Of a stretch of DNA of 14,184 bases, positions 7,526 to 14,184 are shown one piece after another. The position numbers and the translations under genes are program-made. This DNA comes from DATMXS01 sp035561355 (lineage in GTDB: Bacteria > Acidobacteriota > Terriglobia > Bryobacterales > Bryobacteraceae). The stretch's first letter is position 1. Every line of letters starts with the position of its first letter. The notes beneath the pieces are model-generated. The model made no database searches. It saw nothing but the letters and a program-made list of their open reading frames with translations, and was not told the DNA's origin. The stretch lies in contig DATMXS010000466.1 in the NCBI GenBank assembly GCA_035561355.1, positions 1 through 14,184 on the forward strand, in the 5' to 3' direction.

Positions 7526-9514
7526 ATGCTGGCCTTCTCACGTATCCTGATCAGTCTTTCCCTCACCGCCTGCCTGACCGGAGCCGCTTCTGCTCAGATC
7601 TACTCGCCCAAGGTCCTGCGCCGCGGGCAGCCGGATGCCTCTGACCTGCAGTCGCTCGCAAAATCGATCTATGCGCAGTCCGGCGCGCGGACGCCGCGTG
7701 AGCGCGCGGAGGCAATCTGGCGCTTCTTTCTGACGGACGGGCGGTTCGTGCCTCCTGGCTTCTGGTACCACATCGCGGGATGGGCGTATGAAGAGCCTCG
7801 AGGAGAAGTTCTGGACCCCGTCCGGCTGCTGAACAGCTACGGTTTCGGCCTGTGTTATCAGGTTGCGCCCCTGCTGGCAGCAGTTTGGAAAGCGGGAGGC
7901 TTTGAGGACGCTCGCGTCTGGTTTTTAACAGGGCACACCGTCGCGGAGGTTTTCTATGACGGCGCGTACCATCACTTCGACTCCGATGTCATGGGCTACA
8001 ACATCACGGGGAAGGGACCGGTCGAGCGGGCGTCTGTCGCTTCTGTCGCACAGATCGAATCAGACGGTGACATCATCCTTGGGAAACTTAGAGGTCCCCG
8101 GGATCCCATCGCTTCACTGATTCCCTACCCCTGGTACCCCGCCGATGTTCGCGCCGGCGCGATGGCCGATGTCGCCTCGTTGTTCACCACGCGCAACGAC
8201 AATCACCTGTTCCCGTTCGACCGCGCGCCGGGCGGTCACAGCATGGATTTGGTCCTGCGTCCTGGAGAAAAGCTGATCCGGTATTTCGAGCCCGAACGGC
8301 CCGATGTGTTTTACCTGCCCTATAAATGGACCGGCCGCTCCTGGGAGGAGTTCCCCCGGGAAATCGCGGAATATGACATCCGCACAGCCGCCGGCCCGCG
8401 CAGCCAGAAGGATGACCGCCGGTGGGGCACCGGGCGTCTGGAATACCGTCCCGCTGTGACCGCCGCTCGCCGGCAGGTCTTTGATGTCGCGAGCCCGTAT
8501 GTCATTATCGACGCGCGGTTTGAGTTCCAGTTGGACCTCCCTGCCGGCCAATCTGCGCGAGCGGCAGTGTCGATTGATGGCGGCCACACATGGGCGGCCG
8601 CCGGCGCAGTTACTGGACCGCACCAGGGCCGTTGGACCACCGCACCACAAGCGCTCACGAGGTCTGCGCACGGCAGCCGGACCGCGGTTGCTGGCCGCTA
8701 CGCTTACGAATGTTCCCTCACATTGTCCGAGGGCGCACGGCTCGGCCCAGTGCTTCTCACGACCCGGGTCCAACTCAACCCCAGGACGCTACCCGACCTG
8801 AAGCCAGGGCCAAACGAGCTGACTTATTCCAATAAAGACTACCGGCGCCGCTTGCTACCCGTCGATGTGCAGCACGCGGACCAATGGGCTACCCACTCTG
8901 CCCATGCCCGGTTCATCGGCGACGGCGCGCAAGGCTACTGGATACCGGAAGATGGTTCCACAGCCGAGTTCACGTTCCGAATGAACGAACCCGACGGCTC
9001 GCCCCTCTCCGGATTTACCGCCGGCGGGCATTTTCTCGACCTGACGAGAGGCGTTGCACCAGATAAGTTCAATGCCGAAATCCGTTCGGCGGCCGTGGTT
9101 CCGGCAGCCTCATCACCTTCAGCGTCCATTGCATGGAGTTCGAGTCCGGACGGGCCGTTCACGACAATTTGGGAGTTCGATCCCAAGCTGGTCTGGCGCG
9201 ACGGCAAGCCCGTTGATCGAGTCCTGCCCTGGCCAGAGATCGACCGGCATGTCGCGCTGCGCGGAGCGCGGGAGGCCTTCGTACGGTATCGTTTCTCCGG
9301 GATGGCGGTGGACGACCTTCGCCTCGCCGTTGAGTCTGCGCCGGCGGGCAAGAGCTCCGGATTGGCAATCACCCACGTGTGGAAGGAGAACGGAGTCGAG
9401 AAACGCCACGTCGAGCGAATCCTGCCCGGAGCGCTGGGACACACTTACTCCGTTCAAACGCGACCGGACACGAAGATTGAGAATGTCGCCGTAATATTCG
9501 AGTCCGGAAAGTAA
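7526..9514 (+). CDS. Secreted transglutaminase-like protein
   Basis: The 662-residue product has a signal peptide (MLAFSRILIS, hydrophobic core, cleavage probably after ASA at about 23). A papain-like transglutaminase core follows: the cysteine in GFGLCYQVA (Cys110), the histidine in FLTGHTVAEVFYDG (His137) and the aspartate in AYHHFDSDVMGY (Asp152) are in the order and spacing of the Cys-His-Asp triad. Bacterial members usually act as proteases, peptide amidases or cross-linking enzymes; the specific reaction is unknown. About 500 residues follow, mostly beta-rich, with an SIDGGHTWAAAG segment resembling a sandwich or sialidase-type repeat strand, and no recognised domain. The ATG at 7526 lacks a clear Shine-Dalgarno, but the signal peptide supports it. 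It is divergent from the oxidoreductase and convergent with the operon that follows. Confidence 0.72.
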   Translation: MLAFSRILISLSLTACLTGAASAQIYSPKVLRRGQPDASDLQSLAKSIYAQSGARTPRERAEAIWRFFLTDGRFVPPGFWYHIAGWAYEEPRGEVLDPVRLLNSYGFGLCYQVAPLLAAVWKAGGFEDARVWFLTGHTVAEVFYDGAYHHFDSDVMGYNITGKGPVERASVASVAQIESDGDIILGKLRGPRDPIASLIPYPWYPADVRAGAMADVASLFTTRNDNHLFPFDRAPGGHSMDLVLRPGEKLIRYFEPERPDVFYLPYKWTGRSWEEFPREIAEYDIRTAAGPRSQKDDRRWGTGRLEYRPAVTAARRQVFDVASPYVIIDARFEFQLDLPAGQSARAAVSIDGGHTWAAAGAVTGPHQGRWTTAPQALTRSAHGSRTAVAGRYAYECSLTLSEGARLGPVLLTTRVQLNPRTLPDLKPGPNELTYSNKDYRRRLLPVDVQHADQWATHSAHARFIGDGAQGYWIPEDGSTAEFTFRMNEPDGSPLSGFTAGGHFLDLTRGVAPDKFNAEIRSAAVVPAASSPSASIAWSSSPDGPFTTIWEFDPKLVWRDGKPVDRVLPWPEIDRHVALRGAREAFVRYRFSGMAVDDLRLAVESAPAGKSSGLAITHVWKENGVEKRHVERILPGALGHTYSVQTRPDTKIENVAVIFESGK

Positions 9515-9521
9515 CTCGGAG

Positions 9522-9550
9522 TGTGCGAAGTGCCACTCACGCTTCGCACG
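9522..9550. terminator. Hairpin between convergent genes
   Basis: GTGCGAAG (9523-9530) pairs with CTTCGCAC (9542-9549), with a G-U pair extending it outward (9522 with 9550). The loop is 11 bases. It begins 8 bases after the stop of the transglutaminase-like gene and ends 9 bases before the stop of the minus-strand operon, so it is placed to separate the two transcripts. No T tract is present. Confidence 0.55.
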
Positions 9551-9558
9551 CCTGTAAG

Positions 9559-10113
9559 CTACTGGACGTTTTCCTGAGGGTCCGGCTGGACCCTGCTGAC
9601 CACTTCGACTAAGCCTGCAATGTCGCCGAGGCTGTCGTGCACCGGCGCCAACACGGAAACGATGCCCGGGCGGCGCGAGACCGTCACGCGCTGGCCGGTC
9701 TTCAGGACGCCTGCCATCTCCGGCGGCGTCTCCTGCGTTAACGCTCCCCAGGGCCAGAACTGGCTCGTTTCGTTCAGGGTCCGGATCAGCACCTGAATGT
9801 TTCCCGGCTTTTTGGGAACCGGCATCCAGAGGTTCACATCGCACGTCGCGGAACAGAGCCGCGTCAGCCGCGTCAGCGTCTTCTTCATCGTGAGGAAGGC
9901 AGCGTGATCCACTTCGTACTTGTCCGACGCGGCCCACCGGTCCCGCGGATCCTCCACCAGCATGGAGGATACGGACCGCGGCGTCTGGATGCGTTTAGCC
10001 AAGTCGCCATCCACCATTACCGTCGCGGCGCGCGCCACGTCCTCGAGCTGGAATCCGCCCTCCTGGGCTGCGGCGCCCAGACAGCATAAAGACATCACAA
10101 CGAGAATCCGCAT
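9559..10113 (-). CDS. Small secreted protein of unknown function
   Basis: I do not recognise the family. The 184-residue product begins with a signal peptide (MRILVVMSLCCLGAAAQ, cleavage near AAA-Q). The mature part has a helical segment (about 20-90, including DPRDRW and MKKTLTRLTRLC), two cysteines four residues apart (Cys87, Cys91) and a C-terminal beta-rich part. The end, VSVLAPVHDSLGDIAGLVEVV (150s-170s), resembles the last strands of Cache/PAS-like sensor domains, where a phrase like this precedes G-x-V-G strands; this is a weak similarity. The start is well defined: its ATG overlaps the TAA stop of the DUF4091 gene by one base (TAATG), the classic arrangement for translational coupling. 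It is the last gene of the operon. Confidence 0.7.
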   Translation of the reverse strand: MRILVVMSLCCLGAAAQEGGFQLEDVARAATVMVDGDLAKRIQTPRSVSSMLVEDPRDRWAASDKYEVDHAAFLTMKKTLTRLTRLCSATCDVNLWMPVPKKPGNIQVLIRTLNETSQFWPWGALTQETPPEMAGVLKTGQRVTVSRRPGIVSVLAPVHDSLGDIAGLVEVVSRVQPDPQENVQ

Positions 10114-11903
10114 TACTTTGCCCCCCGCGCCATCGCCAGTACGTATTCCCGCACGCGCTGCCACGCGTTCGGCTCTAGCTTCTTGCCGAATCGCTCGTCT
10201 TCCGGGGTCGCCTCGCCAATACTGGTGTTGGTCCATTCCAGGACGTCAGTCGAAGCCAGGGCGGGCCGTGGCGCTCGCCAGTCCTGGGGCGTCGTGCCGT
10301 TGAAGCGCCGCGCCGCTTCGGTCCGCAGCGTCTCGAGCCCCGCCGCGCTACGGAAGGAGTCGAGCAGCGCCAGATCCTGAAGCGCGTTTCGCTGCAGCTT
10401 CAGCCGTATGGATGCGACGGGCTCGTCGATGCCGAACCGGTCGCCTGGATAAACGATGCTCTCGTCTCCGCCTTCGGACTTGAACCAGGGATCCGGCCCC
10501 GGCATCGTAGTCTGCCAGCGGACGAAGCCGTCCACGCCCAGGATCCACGGCCGCAGAAGATCAGTCGTGATCGAAGAAGCCGGTTTGTCCATTGCGGGAG
10601 TGCCTCCGTAGGTCCACACGATGTCGCCGCGCTTCTTCAACACGGGCGCTGCCTCGGCGTACCACCCGAACATGCCGCCTCCGCATACCCAGAAGTTGAT
10701 GACTCCCGCGAGTTCCTTGAACTGCCGCTCCATCTGCCAGCTCACGTCGGCCCTGTACACAAACTGGACCGGCGAGTCCGCCGGCACGGCCGCCTTCAGC
10801 AATCGGCCGTACTCGCGCAGGTACGGAAAATCGGCGGGGAAGCGCGTTTCGTCTCCGTCCCACTCGAATGCCTTGTAGCGCTTCTTATGGTTGAAGAACA
10901 TTTCGAACTTCGTCTTCGTCCAGCCCTTTTCCCGAAAGTGGCGCTCTATCTCGCTCATTACGTTCACGAACTCGCGCTCGTAGCCCGGCTCGCCCCACCA
11001 CAGGTAGGACGCCGGCCATTCGGGGTTTACGGGCAGGTAGACAAACGGGATGGGCGCCGGTCCGCGCCGCGTTTTTGCGAACGCGGTACCGTCCAGCAAA
11101 GGACCGTAGTGCCGGTCGTAGAGCGACCAGTCCGCAACGCGCTTGGTTTTACCAGAACCTTCGAGCGCCGGAGCGAACTCCGGCCCGACCTTTCCTCCGT
11201 GGCCGTAACCAAGCTGGTGATAAATGGCGCGGTGCTCGTAGAAAATCCGGTGATGCGCGTGGATCAGTTCGAAGAACTCGTCGCTCAAGTAGAAGCGCGA
11301 GCCGAGCCGTGCGGCGAGTTTGGGGTACAGCGTGGCGAGCCAGTTTGTCCCGTACGAGTTGTGGTCTATCGTCACCGGATCCGAGGCTGGAATCACCGTA
11401 GAGAGGACACGGACCTGGATCGTTGCACGGGTTGGCTTACCACCGGCTTCCAAGGTGGCGGTCAACTTATACACGCCGGGCCGCGCATCGGCCGGCACCC
11501 AGATATCGAGCCAAAAGGCTTGCACCGTCTGCTTCGGGACTGCGTTGTCCGGCTGTGGCGTTTGAGAGCGGTACGGCAAAGCTACGGGCACCAGCGCATC
11601 CGGATAATAGCTTCCGGACGCGGGAAGAAAATGGAACCACTCGCGGAACAGTTCAGCCGTGAGTTGGCCGGATACTGTCACAGCGTAAGGGCCGCTCTCG
11701 GGCATCGAAACCAGAAGGTGGCAGGAAACATAACCTCTGCGTGCGGCTTCGAGCACAAGCAACCGCGACGGCTGTACCCGGGTCCCCTGGTCGGCCTGAA
11801 CCACAGTACCGTCAGGGCTGGGGCGGGCGTATTCCGGGAGCAGTGTCAGGTCGGCAGCCGTGCAGGCGAGAACGGCGGAGAGCAACACCAGACAGGCTTT
11901 CAT
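10113..11903 (-). CDS. Secreted DUF4091 (GH123-like) protein
   Basis: The 596-residue product has a signal peptide; the VLAC at 11-14 is a marginal lipobox, so it may be a lipoprotein or an ordinary secreted protein. The start at 11903 has GAGGA about eight bases upstream. After a beta-sandwich region (VPADARPGVYKLTATLEAGG, about 136-155, then IQVRVL) comes a barrel-like catalytic region and a closing DUF4091 segment: LGVDGFVRWQ (455-464), YPGDRFG and PVASIRLKLQRNALQD (495-510). GH123 enzymes release beta-N-acetylgalactosamine using an adjacent Asp-Glu pair. At the expected place this protein reads MFFNHKKRYKAF, without the usual DEP; a nearby GDE (350-352) could substitute. It probably acts on glycans, but activity and substrate are uncertain. 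It starts 14 bases after the peptidase stop. Confidence 0.78.
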   Translation of the reverse strand: MKACLVLLSAVLACTAADLTLLPEYARPSPDGTVVQADQGTRVQPSRLLVLEAARRGYVSCHLLVSMPESGPYAVTVSGQLTAELFREWFHFLPASGSYYPDALVPVALPYRSQTPQPDNAVPKQTVQAFWLDIWVPADARPGVYKLTATLEAGGKPTRATIQVRVLSTVIPASDPVTIDHNSYGTNWLATLYPKLAARLGSRFYLSDEFFELIHAHHRIFYEHRAIYHQLGYGHGGKVGPEFAPALEGSGKTKRVADWSLYDRHYGPLLDGTAFAKTRRGPAPIPFVYLPVNPEWPASYLWWGEPGYEREFVNVMSEIERHFREKGWTKTKFEMFFNHKKRYKAFEWDGDETRFPADFPYLREYGRLLKAAVPADSPVQFVYRADVSWQMERQFKELAGVINFWVCGGGMFGWYAEAAPVLKKRGDIVWTYGGTPAMDKPASSITTDLLRPWILGVDGFVRWQTTMPGPDPWFKSEGGDESIVYPGDRFGIDEPVASIRLKLQRNALQDLALLDSFRSAAGLETLRTEAARRFNGTTPQDWRAPRPALASTDVLEWTNTSIGEATPEDERFGKKLEPNAWQRVREYVLAMARGAK

Positions 11904-11917
11904 AGACAAGTCCTCTA

Positions 11918-13210
11918 CTACGCGCACCAACGATACGCGAACAGGAGAAGCGCTCTCGCGGCTACCAGGACGCTGTCGATTTCAACATATTCGTCGGCCG
12001 CGTGCGTGTTACCGCCGCGCGCCCCCCAGAGCACGGCGGGAATGCCGAATGTCTGGTTGAATACGAACATGTCACAGGGTCCTTCAATGCCGGCTACGTC
12101 GGGCTCCGCGCCAAGCACCTCCCGGACACAGGCCGTGAATTCGTGCACGAAGGGACTTTCAACATCGGTGACGGCGGCGGGAAGCCATTCGACCGGAAAA
12201 CTCACCGAGGGCGCGACCGGGAATAATTGAGGCTTGCTTTCGACAACACTGCTCATCCAGTCGCGGAACTGGGCATCGATTGTCCCGACGTCCTCGCCCG
12301 GCATCGTCTGCCAGTACAGTTCCACGCGGCAGGTGCTGGCAGTAGCCATCGGTTCGCCCGTGCCCCACGGCCCCGAATGGATTTTCAGAACGGAAACGGG
12401 CACATGGTTTTCAACATGTGCGTACAGAGGATGCCGGCGCGCGGACGATTTGCGCAGTTCTGCGAACGAGGAAAGCCGGGACAGAAACAAGCCTAACTGG
12501 TCGGCCACGCCAGTTTCCATCCCGGCTGAAAGAATGCCGCCGTTGGGGACCTCAAACGTGATATGCGCAGTTCTGCCGCCGCGCTGTGCGGGGCACACGC
12601 GGAGCGATGATGCCTCGGAGATCACCGCGGCATCAGCCAGATAACCTCGAAGCCGGGAGGCCAGCGTACCGTTCACGCCCCCAAACTCCTCATCGACCAC
12701 GGACTCGATCGTGAGAGTCCCGCGCAAGGGCAAACCTAGCTCGTGAAACGCGCGCGCGACAAACAGATTCGTGGCGATGCCCGCCTTCATGTCATTCGAG
12801 CCGCGGCCGTACAGCCGGCCGGATTCGATCGCGCCATCGAATGGATTTCGCGTCCAGGGCAGAGTTCCGCATGGAACGGTGTCCATATGCCCGGAGAGAA
12901 TCAACGACCGGCCGCCACCCGTGCCAGCCCTACGGCCGGCAATCACTGGCCTGTTCGTGTAATCGCGGTCGCGGCGATACAGCGGATGATCGCGCAGCCC
13001 CTCAACCGCATCGGGCTGGAACCGATCCACGGTGTACCCGCTTTGGGCAAGCGATTCCGCGCAGTACTCCTGGCATGCCAGCTCGGCGCCCGTGGGGGGT
13101 GTATTCTCCGAAGGCGTTCGGACCAGCGTCTGGAGCGACTCGATGAGGGCGGCGCCCCTGGAATCGCAATACTGTAACAGTTCTTTCTCGATGAGCACGT
13201 CAGCCCGCAT
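11918..13210 (-). CDS. M20 family metallopeptidase / deacylase
   Basis: M20 enzymes (ArgE, DapE and carboxypeptidase G2 type) use two zinc ions to cleave amide bonds of N-acyl amino acids or short peptides. The 430-residue product shows the expected ligands in order: SGHMDTVP with His108 and Asp110, GRGSNDMKAG with bridging Asp140, VVDEEFGG with catalytic Glu174 and ligand Glu175, ISEASS with Glu199, and GGNTHAADEY with His403. A dimerisation domain is expected between about 205 and 310. No signal peptide is visible, so it is likely cytoplasmic. I chose ATG 13210, preceded by GGAGGAG, over an in-frame start at 13249. It overlaps the permease stop by 11 bases, implying coupled translation and hydrolysis of an imported amino-acid derivative (inference). 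Confidence 0.9.
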   Translation of the reverse strand: MRADVLIEKELLQYCDSRGAALIESLQTLVRTPSENTPPTGAELACQEYCAESLAQSGYTVDRFQPDAVEGLRDHPLYRRDRDYTNRPVIAGRRAGTGGGRSLILSGHMDTVPCGTLPWTRNPFDGAIESGRLYGRGSNDMKAGIATNLFVARAFHELGLPLRGTLTIESVVDEEFGGVNGTLASRLRGYLADAAVISEASSLRVCPAQRGGRTAHITFEVPNGGILSAGMETGVADQLGLFLSRLSSFAELRKSSARRHPLYAHVENHVPVSVLKIHSGPWGTGEPMATASTCRVELYWQTMPGEDVGTIDAQFRDWMSSVVESKPQLFPVAPSVSFPVEWLPAAVTDVESPFVHEFTACVREVLGAEPDVAGIEGPCDMFVFNQTFGIPAVLWGARGGNTHAADEYVEIDSVLVAARALLLFAYRWCA

Positions 13211-14184
13211 CCGCGTTCTCCTCCAGACTGCGCAGCGCATTCGGTGCAAGCCGGAATCCGCGCGTTACAACGGCCAGGTAAATCGCGCCCACTGCAAGCC
13301 AGCCGAAGCCGGCCAGCTTGGCCTTGTTCGTCAGGTTCATCCACACGAAACTGCACGCCAGCGCGCCGAACAGCGGGAAGACCAGATTCTGAACCGTCTG
13401 CCAGCCGCTCCGTAGCCGCAGGGTGAAATAGTAATGCCTCACTACACTTACATTTACCAGGATGAAACCCGCCAGGGCTCCGAAATTCAGGAGTTCGACC
13501 GCAAGCTGGAACCGTAGCAGAAGCGCGCCCACCAGCGAGACCGCGCCCATAAGAACGATGCTGCGCACCGGCGTCGATCGCTTCTGATCAATGGTGGCGA
13601 AAACACGCTTTGAGATTACCCCATCGCGGCCCATCCCGAGCAACAGGCGTGACGCTCCGGCTTGTCCCGTGAGCGCGCTTGCCAGTCCCGCTACCAGGAG
13701 AATGAACGTCAGCGCGCCGAACATCCACTGTCCGCCGATCACGCTGGCGATGTCCAGAATCGCTGTGTCCGGCTGCGGGAAGGCACGAAAGTCAGGCCAG
13801 ACCAGCGCCGCCAGGTACACTGTCACAATGCAAATGAGTCCCTGAATGATGCACACTACGACGGTCGCCCAGCCGAGATCGCGTTTCGGATCCACAGTGT
13901 CCTCGGCTAGCGTCGAAATCGCGTCGAAACCGATGTAGGAGAGGGTTGCCACACCGGCCCCCAGCAGCAGGCTGTTTACCGAGAACTCCTGCGGTCGGAA
14001 CAGCCCGTGCAGCGCGAACAACCCCTGCCACCCGTGGTTCTGGATGACGTTCCATGCGGCAAGGACGATAAATGCGGCAGCGCAGGCCGTCATGAGGGTC
14101 ATCAGCCACGAACTGGCCCGTGTGGTCATCTTGATGCCACGCAAGTTCACGGCGGTGATGGCCAGGGTGAATGCCGCAGCCCAG
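13200..14184 (-). CDS. APC family amino-acid permease, 5' end off window
   Basis: The frame is open to the right edge: upstream of a GTG at 14150 it reads WAAAFTLAITAV, part of a membrane helix, so the true start is outside. About 328 residues are visible, with roughly eight complete hydrophobic helices. Hallmarks of the amino acid-polyamine-organocation family are SYIGFDAISTLAEDTVDP (with the conserved acidic residues after the FD helix), GASRLLLGMGRDGVISKRVF in the cytoplasmic loop, and a following STPVRSIVLMG helix. It would import an amino acid or related compound through the inner membrane; the substrate cannot be told from this part. It is the first visible gene of the minus-strand operon; its stop overlaps the peptidase start. 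A promoter, if near, lies beyond the window. Confidence 0.9.
   Translation of the reverse strand, partial: WAAAFTLAITAVNLRGIKMTTRASSWLMTLMTACAAAFIVLAAWNVIQNHGWQGLFALHGLFRPQEFSVNSLLLGAGVATLSYIGFDAISTLAEDTVDPKRDLGWATVVVCIIQGLICIVTVYLAALVWPDFRAFPQPDTAILDIASVIGGQWMFGALTFILLVAGLASALTGQAGASRLLLGMGRDGVISKRVFATIDQKRSTPVRSIVLMGAVSLVGALLLRFQLAVELLNFGALAGFILVNVSVVRHYYFTLRLRSGWQTVQNLVFPLFGALACSFVWMNLTNKAKLAGFGWLAVGAIYLAVVTRGFRLAPNALRSLEENADAG

Noticed and set aside
9119..9937. A 272-codon minus-strand frame spanning the junction of two convergent genes
   Set aside because: It overlaps both real genes and crosses the hairpin at 9522-9550; composition is shadow-like.
10887..12230. A 447-codon open frame on the plus strand opposite the DUF4091 and peptidase genes
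   Set aside because: It runs antisense across two well-supported genes, has no recognisable domain and is the kind of open frame GC-rich codon bias creates.

Overview
The window is GC-rich, densely coding bacterial DNA with ten genes and no gap over about 220 bases. The gene set suggests an Acidobacteriota genome of the Bryobacterales/Solibacter type: several exported carbohydrate-active proteins, a DUF1080 protein, a Tat-exported Gfo/Idh/MocA oxidoreductase, a DUF4091 (GH123-like) protein and a DUF362 protein. That placement is an inference from gene content; no rRNA or marker gene is present.

Layout. (1) 2-3167, plus strand: the end of a DUF362 gene cut by the window edge, a Fic-domain protein (likely AMP transferase) and a secreted DUF1080 protein. 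(2) 3240-5045, minus strand: a Tat-exported glycoside-hydrolase-like protein, convergent with the DUF1080 gene across a strong hairpin. (3) 5262-5831, plus strand: an exported peroxiredoxin/AhpC-TSA-like gene interrupted by one in-frame UGA exactly where the peroxidatic cysteine should be, with a stem-loop a short way downstream. I read it as a selenoprotein gene. (4) 6027-7331, minus strand: a Tat-exported Gfo/Idh/MocA oxidoreductase, divergent from (5) 7526-9514, plus strand, a secreted transglutaminase-like protein. (6) 9559-14184, minus strand: a tightly packed four-gene operon. In order of transcription it holds an APC-family amino-acid permease (5' end off the window), an M20 metallopeptidase/deacylase, a secreted DUF4091 protein and a small secreted protein of unknown function. 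Neighbouring genes overlap by 11 bases, are 14 bases apart, and overlap by 1 base.

How it fits together. Most products are exported and fit scavenging of glycans, modified sugars and amino-acid derivatives in a soil-type heterotroph. The permease operon pairs uptake of an amino-acid-like compound with an amidohydrolase. The main discovery is the selenocysteine peroxiredoxin: a conventional gene finder would split it into two fragments (about 77 and 89 residues) or call it a pseudogene. I saw no tRNA, rRNA, insertion sequence, CRISPR array or replication origin.
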